In this document: positions 10,436-25,400 of the stretch, piece after piece
Numbering within the stretch: position 1 is the first letter of the stretch
Layout: each line of letters opens with the position of its first letter
Source: Membranipora membranacea
Taxonomy: Eukaryota > Bryozoa > Gymnolaemata > Cheilostomatida > Membraniporidae
Assembly (NCBI GenBank): GCA_914767715.1
Contig: OU612068.1
Coordinates: 19,098,001-19,162,000 of the forward strand
Direction of reading: 5' to 3'
DNA length: 64,000 bases
Translations under genes and position numbers: made by a program
Notes under the pieces: generated by a model
What the model was told of the DNA's origin: nothing
Databases searched by the model: none
What the model saw: the letters and a program-made list of their open reading frames with translations, nothing else

Positions 10436-13400
10436 ATGGGACTCTCGTCATACATTATAGTAATCGTCATATACAGCAGTGCCACATTATTCCAACCTTC
10501 ACTCTCACAAACAGATAGTAAGTTATACCAACTTAGTCTAGATTGGGTGAACTGAAGAGTTTTTTTTATAATTACGAGGAAAATGCCTCTTTTAGCTGAT
10601 ATATATGAGAATTGGCAGCAAATTCAGATATTAGCCAGATTAAACTGTAAGATTTAGTGGGTTGATTCAATTCGACTTTCCAAAGAAGGTATCTTAGGCA
10701 TTTAATACTACAAGTTACGTCTCGTCTATACACGTTTGACCTTTGTTTTGGCAAGGAGTAGTCGGAGCTCTCCTGCTACTCCTTGAGTTTTTGTACAATG
10801 TTTTGGCTCATTTTCGAACTACGACATGTGGTCTCAACATAGATTGATACACTTCTTGGTATAAGCCAGCTCATCAACTGTGGGTATATGGTACTATCGT
10901 GGTTAGGAGAAATAGAGAACACTGATTTATGCCAGTGTCAGTTTCAAGAAGTTGACAACATCGCTACTGGTGATTGAGTCATGATACAGGCAATGCAAAT
11001 TGTAAAAATTTTCTCTCCTGCGTATAGTCTGTCCCTGTTCATGTGTAGGATTAATCTAATCCCCACTGTTACATAATACTTTCTTTTCAGTAACAACAAC
11101 TATTATTGCTGTAAGGAAATCATAAGGCCTTGCATGTCATTCATTACACGCAGTGACCTTATTACTACCAAATCTTCTAAAATTGTTGTGGAGTTGTCGC
11201 AGAGATTACCAAACTTTTGATTGCAGTGTGTCCGAGAGTCGCAATGCGTCCATAACCAGTTATTTCAAAGATCATAAATACTTTGTCATTGGTAATTTAG
11301 TGACTGCGCCATCATTTCTGCCATAGCACCTATGACACAAGATGTCTCATAAGAAAATTATACGGTCCGTTACTTTATACGTCCACCAACTTTTGCCGTA
11401 ATTTCTTTGGCATGTTACGGAAAACATCCGTCCAGGATGATATTGTCACAGAGTAAAGATATATCCATACTCTGTGATATTGTCTGCCAAATATAATAGT
11501 GTATATTTACTGTAATAGGGCGGTAAGAGGATCGAAGGATGGCTACATCTGCTATCTCAATTTTATGTAGTAATTGTGACAAACATATTACTTATTCAGT
11601 AATCTGAGATATCAATATCCTAATAAAACAAAGCTGATCAAGCGGATTACCTAATTTTTAACTACCTGTACAGTAATGTAACATGTTGATACAAAAGATT
11701 TGATGATGCCTAGGACACCATCACCTAGCTAAATGCCAATTTAACCGATTGTCATAACCTTACAAAAATTTCGCTATCAAAAATGTTATTACTGTAGGGT
11801 ATTGGCCCAGATATCCATTATGGCACTTGTTTCCATTAACATGTTGTCACTTTAAAAAATAAAAGGAAATTTGAAACTTGTACATAATATTGCCTGTGAG
11901 GATCAAAAGTATATTGTCCAATAAATTCATTGAGGATGATGTAATACTTCTCGAATGATTGTCATTGCTCAGCGTGTTCTAAAAGACTGTGTGGATTATG
12001 CATAACAGTATATGGCAGTTTCCTGCCACTCATTTTGTACAAGAGTACTACTAGATATCACCAAAATTCTGAGAAGACCAAGTGTCTGGTCAATTTGCGT
12101 CGGCCTCTCTGTCTGTTGATATCTAACACTTGCCAAAATTTATAACCATGTAACTGATCTTCTACTATGTGATTGTAGATGTTATCTCGAGTGCTCTCTT
12201 CTGCCAATATGAAGGAGATTTTTATGAGGTGAACAGCATATGGTCAGATCAATGCTACCAGTACAACTGTACCTCTATCGGTATCCTTGTTGAAGCTCTT
12301 CAACAATGTGGCTACCCAGAATCTCAGTTTGGGGAGTCGTTCTACTGTCCAGGGCCCAGTCGAGAACGCACAGATAGACAGTCATGTTGCACAGATGAGC
12401 TGTTCTGTCCCACTTTACCCCCACGTATGTAGACCTTTGGTTTTATGCTGTTTGTGACTTACTTTTATTTGATTACCCCCCCCCCCCTCCTCAAGTGGGA
12501 AATATTGAAGAATGCTGATAATCTAATATGATGCTTCAATCGAAGCTCTTTGATCCCATTCATGGAAAACATTTTAAATGGCTAAAAGAATGCAAGGAGA
12601 TTTTGTTGTGTAATCGGGTCACAAGATCTCGTTGTATGTATCTCAGCATGGATCGTCTCCTTGCGACAACCCAGGATTCAATTCAGCAGAGAACCAAGCC
12701 AATGTGTTGGATCTGGTTGTCTGGTAGGAGGGAGAAAGCCAATGCCAGGTCAGATGGTACTTTCCTGAAAGTACCTATTGATTATATAGTGAAAGTAATT
12801 CAGTCTCACTTTCACCTCACTATATCACAATAGGTACTTTTAGTGACCTGGCATTGGCTCTTCTCCAACCAACAGCCGATCAGAGCCAACACATTGACTT
12901 ATGAGAACCTTGCTGATATCGAATATTCCCCTCCACCTCACTGTAATCTCTAATCATATAGGCTAAATACATATTTCAGACTACGGACGGGATCCGCCGG
13001 TCGAATACGGATGTCCAGATGGTTGGTATGAGTACACAAATGGCGAGAGGTAAAAATATAAAAGCATGATGGTTGCTTTGCTATATGTATCTCCTGTCAT
13101 TAGACCAAGATTCATGTATGGCCGTATGGATTTTTGATCTTAAAACAGGACAAAGCTGTGATTGTGCTTATAATTGAGTCAGGATTGTATGGATTGACTT
13201 GGGATCTTGGGGTTCATGTGAAGATCCTGAGGCTAACGGTTTTTCCTTGTTTGGTTACAGCACGTCATCCATACTAGCCAGGTTTTTTGCGGCACAAGAC
13301 CCCGTGCATTTTGTACACCAAGGAGTAAAAACTCCCCCTCCATTGAGACTTGATTGTGTTTGTTATTAGACATAGCCAAGCAGACTGAATTCACTCTGTG

Positions 13401-16400
13401 ATGGGAAATATTGAGAATGTGTAAATTTTGTTCTGTGCACTAGATGATTTTGTTCTTGGACAGCGAGGGCGGTGATGGCAGTATCTGTATGAAGAGATTT
13501 AATGACCCAAAGACACACTCCGAGGCCAGAGCGTTCTGTTACAGTAAAGGCAGTTATCTGTTGAATCATGAAAGTTCTTCTGTGTATGACTTTATAATTA
13601 ATGCGGACAGTAGCGCCACGCCACAGCAAGAAATATTGGGTGGTGAGTTCTATTATCTGTTGCTGTTTAGTTCCAGGTGATTTTCCACCCTTGACTTGTG
13701 TGTGGCCCAATTATCAATGAAGTGATTCGCACTTGATATTTTGAACGATTAATTTACTAGAAACAATAAATGTACTTGCTGTACTTGCTTCTGTACTGTA
13801 CTTGTACTTGCTGCAGTTATCGACCTATAGTCAACAGCTTCAATGCAAGTCAGTGGCATTACATTATCAAACACACAAACTGAGTGTTTAATAATGTAAT
13901 GCCACTACTCTCATCGCAGCCGTCTGAGCACTTAGAATACAGACCCTATTATTATAGTGCCAGAAGAATTCAGAAAAGAACTCCCAGAGTGCATATAGAA
14001 TTTGATGTATCATTATTACCATCATCATCATACGTTTATTATTTTTGTTATTAATATTATTATTATTTACTCATATCATCTGTTTATTTAGGCGATGCGT
14101 ATTGGACTGGTCTTTACGATGATGGAAACATTTTTGCTTGGGATGGGTTTGAACCTGAGCAGCCGCGCAGCTACAACATTTTTCCATACAGTTATGAATG
14201 TGAAGAGTAAGAATCACTATGCCTACTATACTATGATACATGATGAGCCCATTTACATTTAGTATAATATCCTAAACTGATAATTTTGATGTGTTGGTTT
14301 GTACTAGCTTATTCGTGTCCTTCTTCTCTTTAATTTTGTGTACGCTATTAGCTTATTAGCCAATGTGTTGTCTCTGATTGGTGAGGGGGGGGAGAATCAG
14401 AGCCAACACATTGGCCAGTATGCTATGTAACTGAAAGTTGACTTCACAACATAGACTTAATAATATTATTATTAAGCCTATGCTTCACAATCATCTTTAT
14501 CATCTGAATGTGCCTCCTTTTTAGGACCACTGTATACTAGTCTAGGTGTTCAGACGGCCGCAAGCCGAGTTAGTGACATTACATTAGCAAACACTCTGAA
14601 TTTATTGAGAGGGTTTGATAATGTAATGCCACTTACTCACAGCAGCCGTCTGCGCACTTACTCGACCATTGTTAACCCTTTGTTTCCATCTGTTTCAGTG
14701 GACAGTGGTATTCTGGAGGCTCAAAATGGTCATGTGACTACAATGAACAGTGGGGTAACCTGACTGGACCACCCTGCGTTGCTGCAAGTCTCAGCAATTT
14801 TCTTGTTGCCGAGGGGGAAACAGATGAAGGGCCTATGAGGTCTGTTTCCGTCTCATTCTACCAGCTAGCCAACTGTGAGGAGAAGAAACCGTTTGTTTGC
14901 TATGGGTCATTCTCCGAGAGCGCATTCCAGCTTCGCTCAAGTAAGCTCACTTCTAGCCTTATGGGTGTGGGGATGGGTGTCCAGAATTTGTGATGAAATC
15001 GCAATCACTTTGGGGGATCACATTAACTGGGTGCCATCATTTATGAGCTGTGAGTATTTTGATGGTAGCATTTTGTCTAATGAGCTTACTGACCTAACCT
15101 GTATTATTTATGTGACACTATTCCTACCCCTCTGCTCTCAATGTCCGTGTCTGCGACTAAAAGCATAAGTTATGACATTAAAGTCCTCAAATCACAGGTT
15201 TTGCCCTCAATTATTAACTACATACTTATCCTATTATTTGCATACTTGAATCTTTGACTCAGTAGTAGGAGCAAGTAAGCAATAGTACCAAACTTGCAGT
15301 TCCTTAAAACCAGTAATTATCCATTGCATTACAATATGTCGTCACAGTATGCACCAGACAATCACAAAACAGTCAACCAACAACCAAAGTCAACATGCTG
15401 GGGAAATCTTTATTTGTTGTGCCAACAGCTATATTATTATGTTATATAAAATAAACATTTGAAATTTTCACTTTCATTTCATTTTCTGCAAACTGATAAA
15501 ATATTTCGCCGATCCTAGTAGATGCTTACCACTTTTCCTTTTTAACTATCAAGTACATGAGTTTTCTGCTATCTTCGCACCTCTTGTCTCCTCACATACA
15601 GGTTATATGATACAAGGATATCTTTATTTCGAAAATTATCAAATATCACGCCTCTTCTATCGTCAGTTTCGATGCTAAGCCTAAGTCCCTCTCCATTTTA
15701 TGTTCCCCGACATTGGGAAAAAGTTTCAGAAACTATTTTCTTTGCTGCCAATGAATATGCAAAATTATATATATATATATTACAACTTATCGGGATTTCC
15801 CACATATTTCCTGATTCATTAAATATCAAACAAAATTCTTACTGTAGATTCTATACGTTGTGATGATGGATGGCAGTGGAATTACCTGACCAGAGCTTGT
15901 ATGAAGTACATATCATCTGATGAAGCGCGACCAAACTATAGGGCTGCTGTCGAACACTGTGAAAGTCTGGACAGTTCTATTTATAAAGCTAATAGCAAGG
16001 AAAGGCAATATGTGCTGTATGAAATCATGAATAGCCGTAAGTCTGAGTTTTCGGATGGCTCTTTAAATAGACTTATAAGTGTGTGATGACTTGTAAGTGT
16101 GTGCTGACTTTCAAATGCAGTAAAAATATGTTTTGAAAACATAGCAATTCACTTATGAGTCTTACAACTATTTATTGTGGTTTTATGGTACAAAGACTGT
16201 ATTGGAATGTTTCGATACCCTATTGCAGGCATTGCCCATTGCATGCTGTGGAAATAAAGAATGCATTGTCATCCAAAATAAGACAATGAATCAAACTTCA
16301 AATGAATGTACAAATTACCAAAATTAAGCTTCCAACCCATAAGTAAACCAACCATAAGTCTTGTGATTAAAATATCTGTTCATTTTCATTGAGGAATATT

Positions 16401-19400
16401 ATACTAGTTTTTTTACATTGTATGATCGGGTAACAGTCATGGTATATAACATTATATTTCAGAATTGGAATCTCTGCAATCCCTGGGATCCCTAAAATCC
16501 ATGGAATCCCTAGAATCCCTGGGATCCCTGGAACCCCTAGCGCACTTTCAATACATCCGATTACAATATATGTATTTAATATTTCAGGAGACTCTTCATC
16601 TTCAATTCCAAAAGCTTTCTCTGTGTGGGTGGGGGATTCGATGTGTGAAGAGATCAGAAACCCATACATTGCTGGGACTCCTGACTTAAATTCAACAAGA
16701 AACACAAGAAACTGCTACTCACAACTGCCTTATGTCTGTGTAAAACCAGAAAATCTCTTAGATGGTATGTTAAATTTCTGAAAAATTCTGGCAAACGTTT
16801 AGATAACGCTTGCATTTGATGACCATCAACTAGCCAATGTGTTGGCTCTGATTGGTGGGTGGGGAGAAGAACCAACCAATCAAAGCCCACACATTGGCTA
16901 ACCATCAACACAGCATACATGCAGTTTCTGTTCTAGTTACAAAAAATGTGATGCCTGTATTGTTTCTTTGTCCTCGTATTTAGTCATAACCAAAGAAACC
17001 ACCGATCTAAAATCATATTCTTCATTATTAATCTTTTCAAGTCCCAAAATTTATTTGGTTTTGTGCTTTTTCTAGACTCTGTGAACCTTAAAGCTCGTCT
17101 GTCTCACGATGTAAGTAATGGGCAGTACTTGGTGCCTGTTTGTGAGCTTATTAATGATGAAGATGAGGCCGTCATTCTGACCCGGTCTAATGCAGTGTTC
17201 ATCACCCCTGAATTGGATCTAGAGTCATCACCAAACAGAATATCCCTACCAGTAAATTATTATCAAGGAGGGCCATACCAATGTGTTATGAGTGCAGATG
17301 AACTACCAGAGAGTGTCTACAGCAACGTTGTTACTCTCGATGACAGTAGGTGGATCTTAGACTAACCATTTTTTATATGTACCTGTTTTTCGTTTACGGT
17401 GATGGCAGTCTGACATTTGAATGCTCTGATTCTAAAAGTATCAATGGTGTTATCTGTCCATTGAAGGTTGAATCTCCTGCAAACACTCTCAATAATTCAT
17501 CGTTTTTCCAGATGGGGATCTTTATTACATGGTGATGACTATACCACTATATGACCACAAGTTTGAAGGTTACTACAACATGGTACCTTACTACCAATTC
17601 TCGGATGGGCGACCGAATATCCTTGATGTGGAAAGCATAGTGGAGCGTACCATTGAAGAAGCTCTTCAGTTATCTTTAGAATACATTTTAAACCCTGAAC
17701 TTTGTATTGGTTGCATCAATGCAAAGCTACGGTCTACTACAAGCCAATCTGTCCAAAAAATATACAAGCTCAGGTTCGTTATGACTTTGTTGCTAACTCG
17801 AAGGAAATAATATAACAACAATCACATCTTAAAGAATTGCTGCTCTCATGCATACATTTCCCTTTCGGGTGAATGAATCTTCATAAGCATGTGACCAAGA
17901 CATTGATGTGAATATGTATATGGCTTTGCCTTAGGCCCGACGACGGGCCGTCGGGCGGGTGGCAAAAGTCTGGGGGGCTCAGGCTACATATTGATTTTAA
18001 TGAAAGCATACAGACAGGAATATTCTGTTTACTTTGCAGTTCCATCAACGGTGGTGCCGGAACTGAAGCGACTGCATTGGTTGCTTTCTATGTGAGAAAT
18101 GACGCTCTTGAAATCCCTTCTCGGAAAAAGAGGCAGATAGGTGTTATCCCTAATCCTATTCCTACCATACCTCCCATACCTACCATACCTCCCATACCTA
18201 CCATACCTGCCATACCTATAACTATACCTACACCTGCCCCAAATATAACTGATATAGTTGGTGGGGTCATCGTTGGGAGTATCGTTGATCCCGTAGTGAC
18301 AGGATCTCTATCAGTGTTAGAGGAGGTCAATGATTGGGCTCTGCTGGATAGTCTGATGCTGGAGAATATAATAGAAGTTCTTAACCTCAATGAGACGGAG
18401 GCAGCGCTAGTCAGGATTGTAGAAGCAGGTTGGTTGTTTGTTTTAAAATCACTGGGCGTAAGGCAATGTGCAAAAAGAAAGGTGCTAACTGTTTTTGCCG
18501 ACTAAAATGACACCTCTTCACAATAAACCGCTCTTGATTCGGCTCCTTCAAAATATCTCGATATGAGGAGGTCATGACTTTTCCTACGGGCCCTTAGAAT
18601 AAATATAGTAATTTGACTTTATGATGATCATTCATGCAAAACACGAAACTGAACTGAGCTATAAATGGGTGTTTTTTTAAAAATTTCAGGCCAGTGTTCA
18701 GTGCGTTATGAGTATATTCCTGAGCTAGAGACAAACATTACTCTACCTACCACCCCAGTAGGCCTATCAGTGACCTTCTCTAAGTGTGGGTTTACTGGTG
18801 TACCATTAGTAACAGCTCAGTGCCAGGAAGTGAATGGAGGAGCAGTATGGGATCTTACTGTAAATACTTGTGGTCAGAGCGATATGGATGAAAAGAGCAG
18901 AAAGTTACGAGATATATCATTGGTAAGTTCATAAAAGAATGCAGTGGCGGTTCAATTTATGGTAAAACTGAGTTTTGTGCCATTCATATGGTCTAGTTTA
19001 CTGAAATGTCACAGAGAGCACTCAAAACCCAAAACAAATATTCTACAGCCAATAGGCCACTTGTGATTTTCATTTGAACTTGAATTTGAACTTTTGAGTC
19101 AAGAACTGCAAAATTTCAAATTTTAAGGTAATGCTTGCTATCGACAGTCAATACACCTTATAAATTGCCTAGGCTGAAATTCAAAGGGCTGCACTGACCA
19201 AGGAGCAACAGCTCTGACACTCCATAGTCTATTAATTACAAAGATATCTAGGAATTTTAATGGTACTGAGTGGTCACCTTCGGTTGTGTCTATAAAGGAA
19301 GTTTCTGCAAAGTGCATTGCACTAGGATGACGAGTGGATGACGATGTGTGAGAACAGACTTCCCTTTTGACATGAAGAGGCAACTCAACATCAAGTTTGT

Positions 19401-22400
19401 TTTCTTATAATTATACAGGTAACAGTGACCACAGACAACATAATATCTGTGATAGAAGAAACATCAGAACTAGTTACTGAAGAACTGAACACAGCAGATG
19501 TCACTTATGTTGCTGAGATACTCAATAATGTGGTTGACAGACCAATCGCTGACAGCGAAATCGATAAGGTAACTGGTCTAAGGGTGATCTATTTCACTCG
19601 CAGTGAAACGCACTGTTAATATCTCCACCAAACGCCCAATAGGGTTACGTATATAGCTTGCATTTATTGAATGGACTGATATCTTTATCTGTATCTGTCA
19701 ATTCTAATTATAAAGATTCACCCACCATTTATCACAGACAAAGTCTAAATTGGTCAGACTCACAATTTTCCAAGAGAGGTATTTTGCAGAGCTGCACAAT
19801 TTATGATCTTTAAATTCAAATAATGGGCCAAAGGATTCCACTCATGAAGGTTGATGATATAGGGATTGCAAGCCTAGTGCATTTTACTTCTCTGAGAACT
19901 ATTTTAGCTCAGGAAGTGTCACCTACAATGCTCATGATCTTGACTTCTGCTGTCCTCCACATTAAAACTAAACTGCCACCACACCGTTTATAACCATGGT
20001 GATCCTGGCTGAAGGTACCCCTACATATTTCCATTTTCCAATACGTCTAGTGAAAGGACAATCAACTTAATTAGCATATTTAATTCCAGTTTTTCAGATC
20101 TGCACTGAATACAGTGAACAGCGTACTCGATGTCCCTGATGAAATCATAGATGAAGCTCAGAATAACGCACAATCTTCCAACATGTAAGTTTTCTCACAA
20201 GTTTGGGTACTTTTTTTTTAAAGTTGTGTCTTGGTTTTCGGTTGATGTCGTGACCATTAATATGAAATCATGAATTTATGAATGAATATGTCTGTGGTTG
20301 TAATTAATGAGAAATGGTTTAGATGATCTCATCTCATTCTCCTTGTTGCAGGAACAGACTTTTCACACAATCATTTATTGCTTACTGCATTGTTTCGTTC
20401 ATATCCTGTACCCGTTTTTTTTCGAATGATTTATATATCCAACCCTCTTTGTAGGATTGTGAATGCCTTGGAACAGCTTGCAAGGACACCTTTAGTTTTG
20501 AACCAAAGGAAAAATATATTCCAAACTGTGAGACCTAACCTGGCATATCGGGTCAGTGATAAACTCATTCAGTTTATAATGGAAAAAATCAATATCTGCC
20601 AAGCCAAAAATACTGTTGCATACTTTACATACCCTACAGGCTGCATGATGAAAATATTTGTTGTTTTACATTTAAAACATCTGTAAATCACAAAAACCAT
20701 ACTCAATTATAAATTCTTGTGGGATATTTATGTTAACAATATAAAGTCTCAGTATTTTGCATAACACATTTGATATCATTGAGGAACCCGCCAGCCTTCA
20801 AAATTACCTGCAATTTTTAACCAGCAACATTTAAATTCTCTACAAATATGTGTGGTACAGAGCATTATATCAAACTGAAATGAGGCCAGTTGGAAAAGTC
20901 TGATGGTTAAAAGGTTATTACGTATTTTGTCTCCTTTATAGCTGACGACAGAGCCGGAAGTGAATGGTATAGTATCGCTAAAAGAAACCCTCACCGCAGA
21001 CTCTGTGATATATGTGAACACTTCTAATGCAGAGAGCACTACTGAGGCTGATGATGATAAAGTTGTCAGTCTTATTTTCACTGATCCAGGTACAGTATCT
21101 TGTAATATGAATGCCTCCTTTGTCCCTCTGAGCAGTAAGCCGTCTGCACTTTGCTGGCTATATTTATTCTGTTAGTAAACATGACATTGCATCATGGGAT
21201 TGGTGTAAAAGATACGGTTATTGTTTTCAGACTCTTCCTCTCTATTCACTGGTGAATGCCACATGAGATTTATGTCAAGCATAAGATATCGATAACTTTG
21301 ACTTGTTCATACCCAGGTGTTTCCAGGGAAATAAGGCCTCAGAAGATTTTCAGTGAGCTTTGGGAACAAACATTAAACAAAATTTATGAAGAATGTGAAC
21401 ATGGTTTTCCCTGTTAACTGCACATATCTGTATTGCTGGCGTTCAAACATATTGTAGGCCTTGGCTGTTTTTTTGTTATGTTGTTTGGATCAGCGCGTCT
21501 GGCCTTTCAACTTGACAGCCGGGGGCCCTTTGGACTTAGATGGTGCATGCATCAACAAGTTGTGTAGTAGTGTAGTAAAAGTATTGATTATTACCACAGT
21601 GATAGTTTCTATAGAGGATCTCAAATCTCGTAAAAGTCAAGTTGAGGTCATTTATATTGGATGCCCTGTTAATCAGGCTTCCTGTAGGTGCTGAGTGATT
21701 GAGTGTCATATACTTGATATGATTGTAATCCAACTAAACCTGAAAACCTGTACCTAAATGCTTTCCAACATGTTCAACTCCCTATGAATAGTGCCATTAG
21801 CATTTTACAATCATTGGCTGCTGACCAGCTGCTTGTTATCCAAAACAGCTATAAAGCTATATTTTATTTGCAGGATTAGGACAAACGTTGCGCAAAGCTT
21901 TCCTAGTCTATGGTAACAACAAGTTACACAGAACACAGGAGAGTCTGAAATCTGCTGATAGGATTGTCTCAGCTACAGTAACAGCTGCAGATGGGACTGA
22001 TGTCGATTTGTCTAACAGTATCAGTAACCTGGTTACTATTCATTATCCAAAAACTGTAAGTGGAGACAAAACTTGTTAGTCTCATGCAGTGGTTGAAGTG
22101 GACTTCTTTCTTTGCGTGTCAGGGCAGCAATTTTTTGCAATAATTTATATCTGTATCAAATTATGCGAATCTATGAGCATAATATTTATGCTGAACTATA
22201 GATCTGTGATACTATGATTAATTTCTTGTATCTGGGCAAAAAGAAACATTTTCATACAGTTTTTTAAACAGAATCCAGCTGGAAGTGTGCTCTATAAGTT
22301 CCCTCTCTATATTTTTTTCTGGGTACTCAGTTCCCACCAGTTCCCACTAACGCCTAAAACTGTGTTGACTTGCTCCTCACATATTAGAAATTTATGATTT

Positions 22401-25400
22401 TTTATTTCCAACTCAGTAGTTCATTCTGCACAGTGCCACACTTTTCGCCATTTTGTCAAACTGTGAATTGCATTTCATATACAGGTTGCTGAATCCAGAC
22501 GCAATGCCACAGAGTTTCAGTGTGGATTTTGGGTTCCGGGGACAAACCTGTGGTCGACTGAGGGATGTATCACAACGATAACAGAACAGGAGGGAATTAT
22601 CTGCTCATGTAATCATCTCACAGATTTCTCCGTGTTACTGGTATGTCACAGCCTGCAGTAAAGTCTCGCAGGTGTATTAATTTACCATTTCTAACACGAT
22701 TTAGTTTATGTGAAGTCTTATCATAGTTGTTGAAATTGGTATTAATTAACAAAGAGTGTAAGTTATCACTTCTTGCTGATTTATCATTACCTGGTAGAGC
22801 TCTATTTCCCAAACGACTCAGCAATTGTGTGGAACTTACTAATTCTCATTGGATGATTTGGGAACGTAACTGCCATATTGAATGACAAAAAACCTACAGT
22901 TTGTTTGAAGATGTTGTCATATCTAATTTGAAAAAACTATTCATAAGGATATAAATCGAGGAGATGAGACGACAGTAGAGGAGATACATTATCAGGTTCT
23001 CAGTATTATCAGCTTGATAGGACTGGCTGTGTCTATCGCTGCTCTAGGATTGGTTGTCCTAACTGCTGTCATGTACAAGTGAGTTTTCATGTAGTCACAT
23101 TACTAAACAAAAAGTTTGATTACTCTCAAGCTGGTGTTCCATCTTTGACTCCAATTTTGCAGGAACACTGGAGTAACTTTGTAAACAATAACATAATATG
23201 ATAGTCAGTGAGTCCAGGCAGTTATTGATTAAACTTTTGCCTCATCGAAGTGCTCCAAGATCTTTAAATGATTACAATACATTTAATGAGTACATTTATC
23301 TTGCTAGGGTTCAGAGGATATTCGAAGCGACCTTTTCATGCTACAGAAGTGAGCATAAAGGGTATCATGCCTTGCAGTGGGTTCAGCCCACACTGAGCTA
23401 ACTTGATGTATGCCTCCAATGAGTGCCTAATGAATAATTTCTCTTCTAGGCGACTCAGGAAGACTAACTCACAGAAAGTTTTGGTATGTCTGGCACTGTG
23501 CCTGCTTGGTTTGGATATCTCCTTTGTTGTGGGAATCGACCGGGTGGAGACATACATCGGATGTGTAGTGTCTGCAGTACTTATGCACTACTTCCTACTG
23601 GCTTCCTTTGCATGGATGTTTGTTGAAGCCATACTCCAATATTTGAGGTAATAATAGTAATTTGGTTTTATAAGTTAGTTGGTTTATGTGATCACTGAGT
23701 TGTCTGCTCATGATAAGAAAGCAAGCAACTCCTAATCTTTTTAGCTGGCTGTTTTTTGAAGCAGGGAGTGTGGAGTTTGAAGCTGCCTCCATTAGTAGGT
23801 CCTTCCACCCTCCCAGGTACTACAAAAATAGAGAGAAATGCAATCAACCACAAACAGTAATGATGATTTTTCTAAAGAAAATTTATCATCAGAAATCCGC
23901 AAGGTAAAGCAATTCTAATTGCCTCTCAGCTAAGTCTAGGGAACAGCCTGGGCAGGCTGTTCGGGGTGGGTGGGGGAGGGTCGACAGCCTTGGTTAATCT
24001 ACCTAGGCTGTCAACCCTCCCCACCCACCCCGACAACCTGCCCAGGCTATTAGGGAACTATGGCTAAAACATTATGGCTCTCCATCCTTATGTTCAAGTG
24101 TTGGTTGGTTTTGTCTCTAGGTATCATTCATAATAGTAATATGTTTTAGACAAAGACTTAATATTAAGTATATGGTTTTAGATTTGTAAAGGTGCTTGGG
24201 ACCTATATACCAAGATTCATGTTGAAGGCCACTATACCAGCGTTCGGAATACCCATCATCATTGTTGCAGTGGTACTGGCAGTAGACTTTGATCTGTACA
24301 AAGCATCGGATGATTAGTAAGTATTTCATCCAACAGGTTTTGAGGCTTAATAGATTCGAATAGCTCTGAACAATACCATTATCCCGACCAATCTCATTGC
24401 TTCTGATTGGGTATTTACGAGCACTAAGAGAGTTATACTATCTACATTTCTGGATAAAACCGCTGTAGAGACGCAACTGATTATTGTTGAAATAGTTGCC
24501 GTTCATAAAAGACAATCAATGATTTCAACAGCGAGTATCAGATATACACCGTGATTCTAGTTATACTAACCATAGTAGTCATAATAATTGTGCTTGATGT
24601 GTTTTCTTGAGTTTAGTGTTAATCTGGGCACTTAATATACTTACACCTTGTTTTGTAGTTGCTGGATGAAAACAGAAGCAATCTACTACTCAGTTCTCAT
24701 ACCAATAGGTTTGGTATTGATAGCAAACACGGTAGTTTTTGGTATGGTGGTGCATGGACTGGTATGTGCTAGACGAAGAATGAAAGCTCACCAAGTAACA
24801 AATTCTGAGAGGAAAACTGCTTTGTTGCACGTAAAAGCTGGCATTGCTGTATTTGTGGTGCTAGGTAAGGAAACAACAAGTATTCTTTGAGATCACAACT
24901 CGTTTATATGTGTCAATCTTTTTGAACTAGCTCACCCAGATTGTTGTGTAGAGGGCAAAGAAAATTACCGGATATACCTAAAAGTACTCATATTGCTGAA
25001 GCCCAATATCACTATCTGATATCTCACTCAGTGAGTGGGTGAGACCTGCTAGGGGTCTCGTTCCCAAATGGCTCACTCATTGATGGAGCTATATATATTC
25101 CGAGTGAACGATTTTGGAACAAATTTTTCCAAGTGAGAAATAATGTTGAGCAAAGTGATAGTGAAAATTGAGAAGCATTGCCCCCGAATCAATGATCTTA
25201 ACTTAGACTTAATATATGAAGCCTATGGATAATCATACTCCTATACATCTTATTTGCCAGCATAGGCGTAGCCCGTAGGAGGTAGCTTAGTTGGTAAGAG
25301 CGCCTGCCCTCTAATGTGCAAGCGTGGGAGGTCTTGGGTTCGACTACCGAGCTCAATTGACGCCCCAGGTGTGCTTCGATCTGGCCACAAACTGAGCACA

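Noticed and set aside
16367-16705. Minus-strand frame with collagen-like G-I-P repeats
   Set aside because: The repeat reflects a 9-bp minisatellite in a GPCR intron, and the frame also runs antisense over a well-supported coding exon.
18088-18390. Minus-strand frame rich in Gly and Met
   Set aside because: It is the antisense shadow of the Pro-Ile-Pro-Thr coding repeat in the GPCR exon.
25277-25360. Functional tRNA gene
   Set aside because: A- and B-boxes are present, but the anticodon arm and acceptor stem do not pair properly and a non-tRNA body follows, so it is a SINE.
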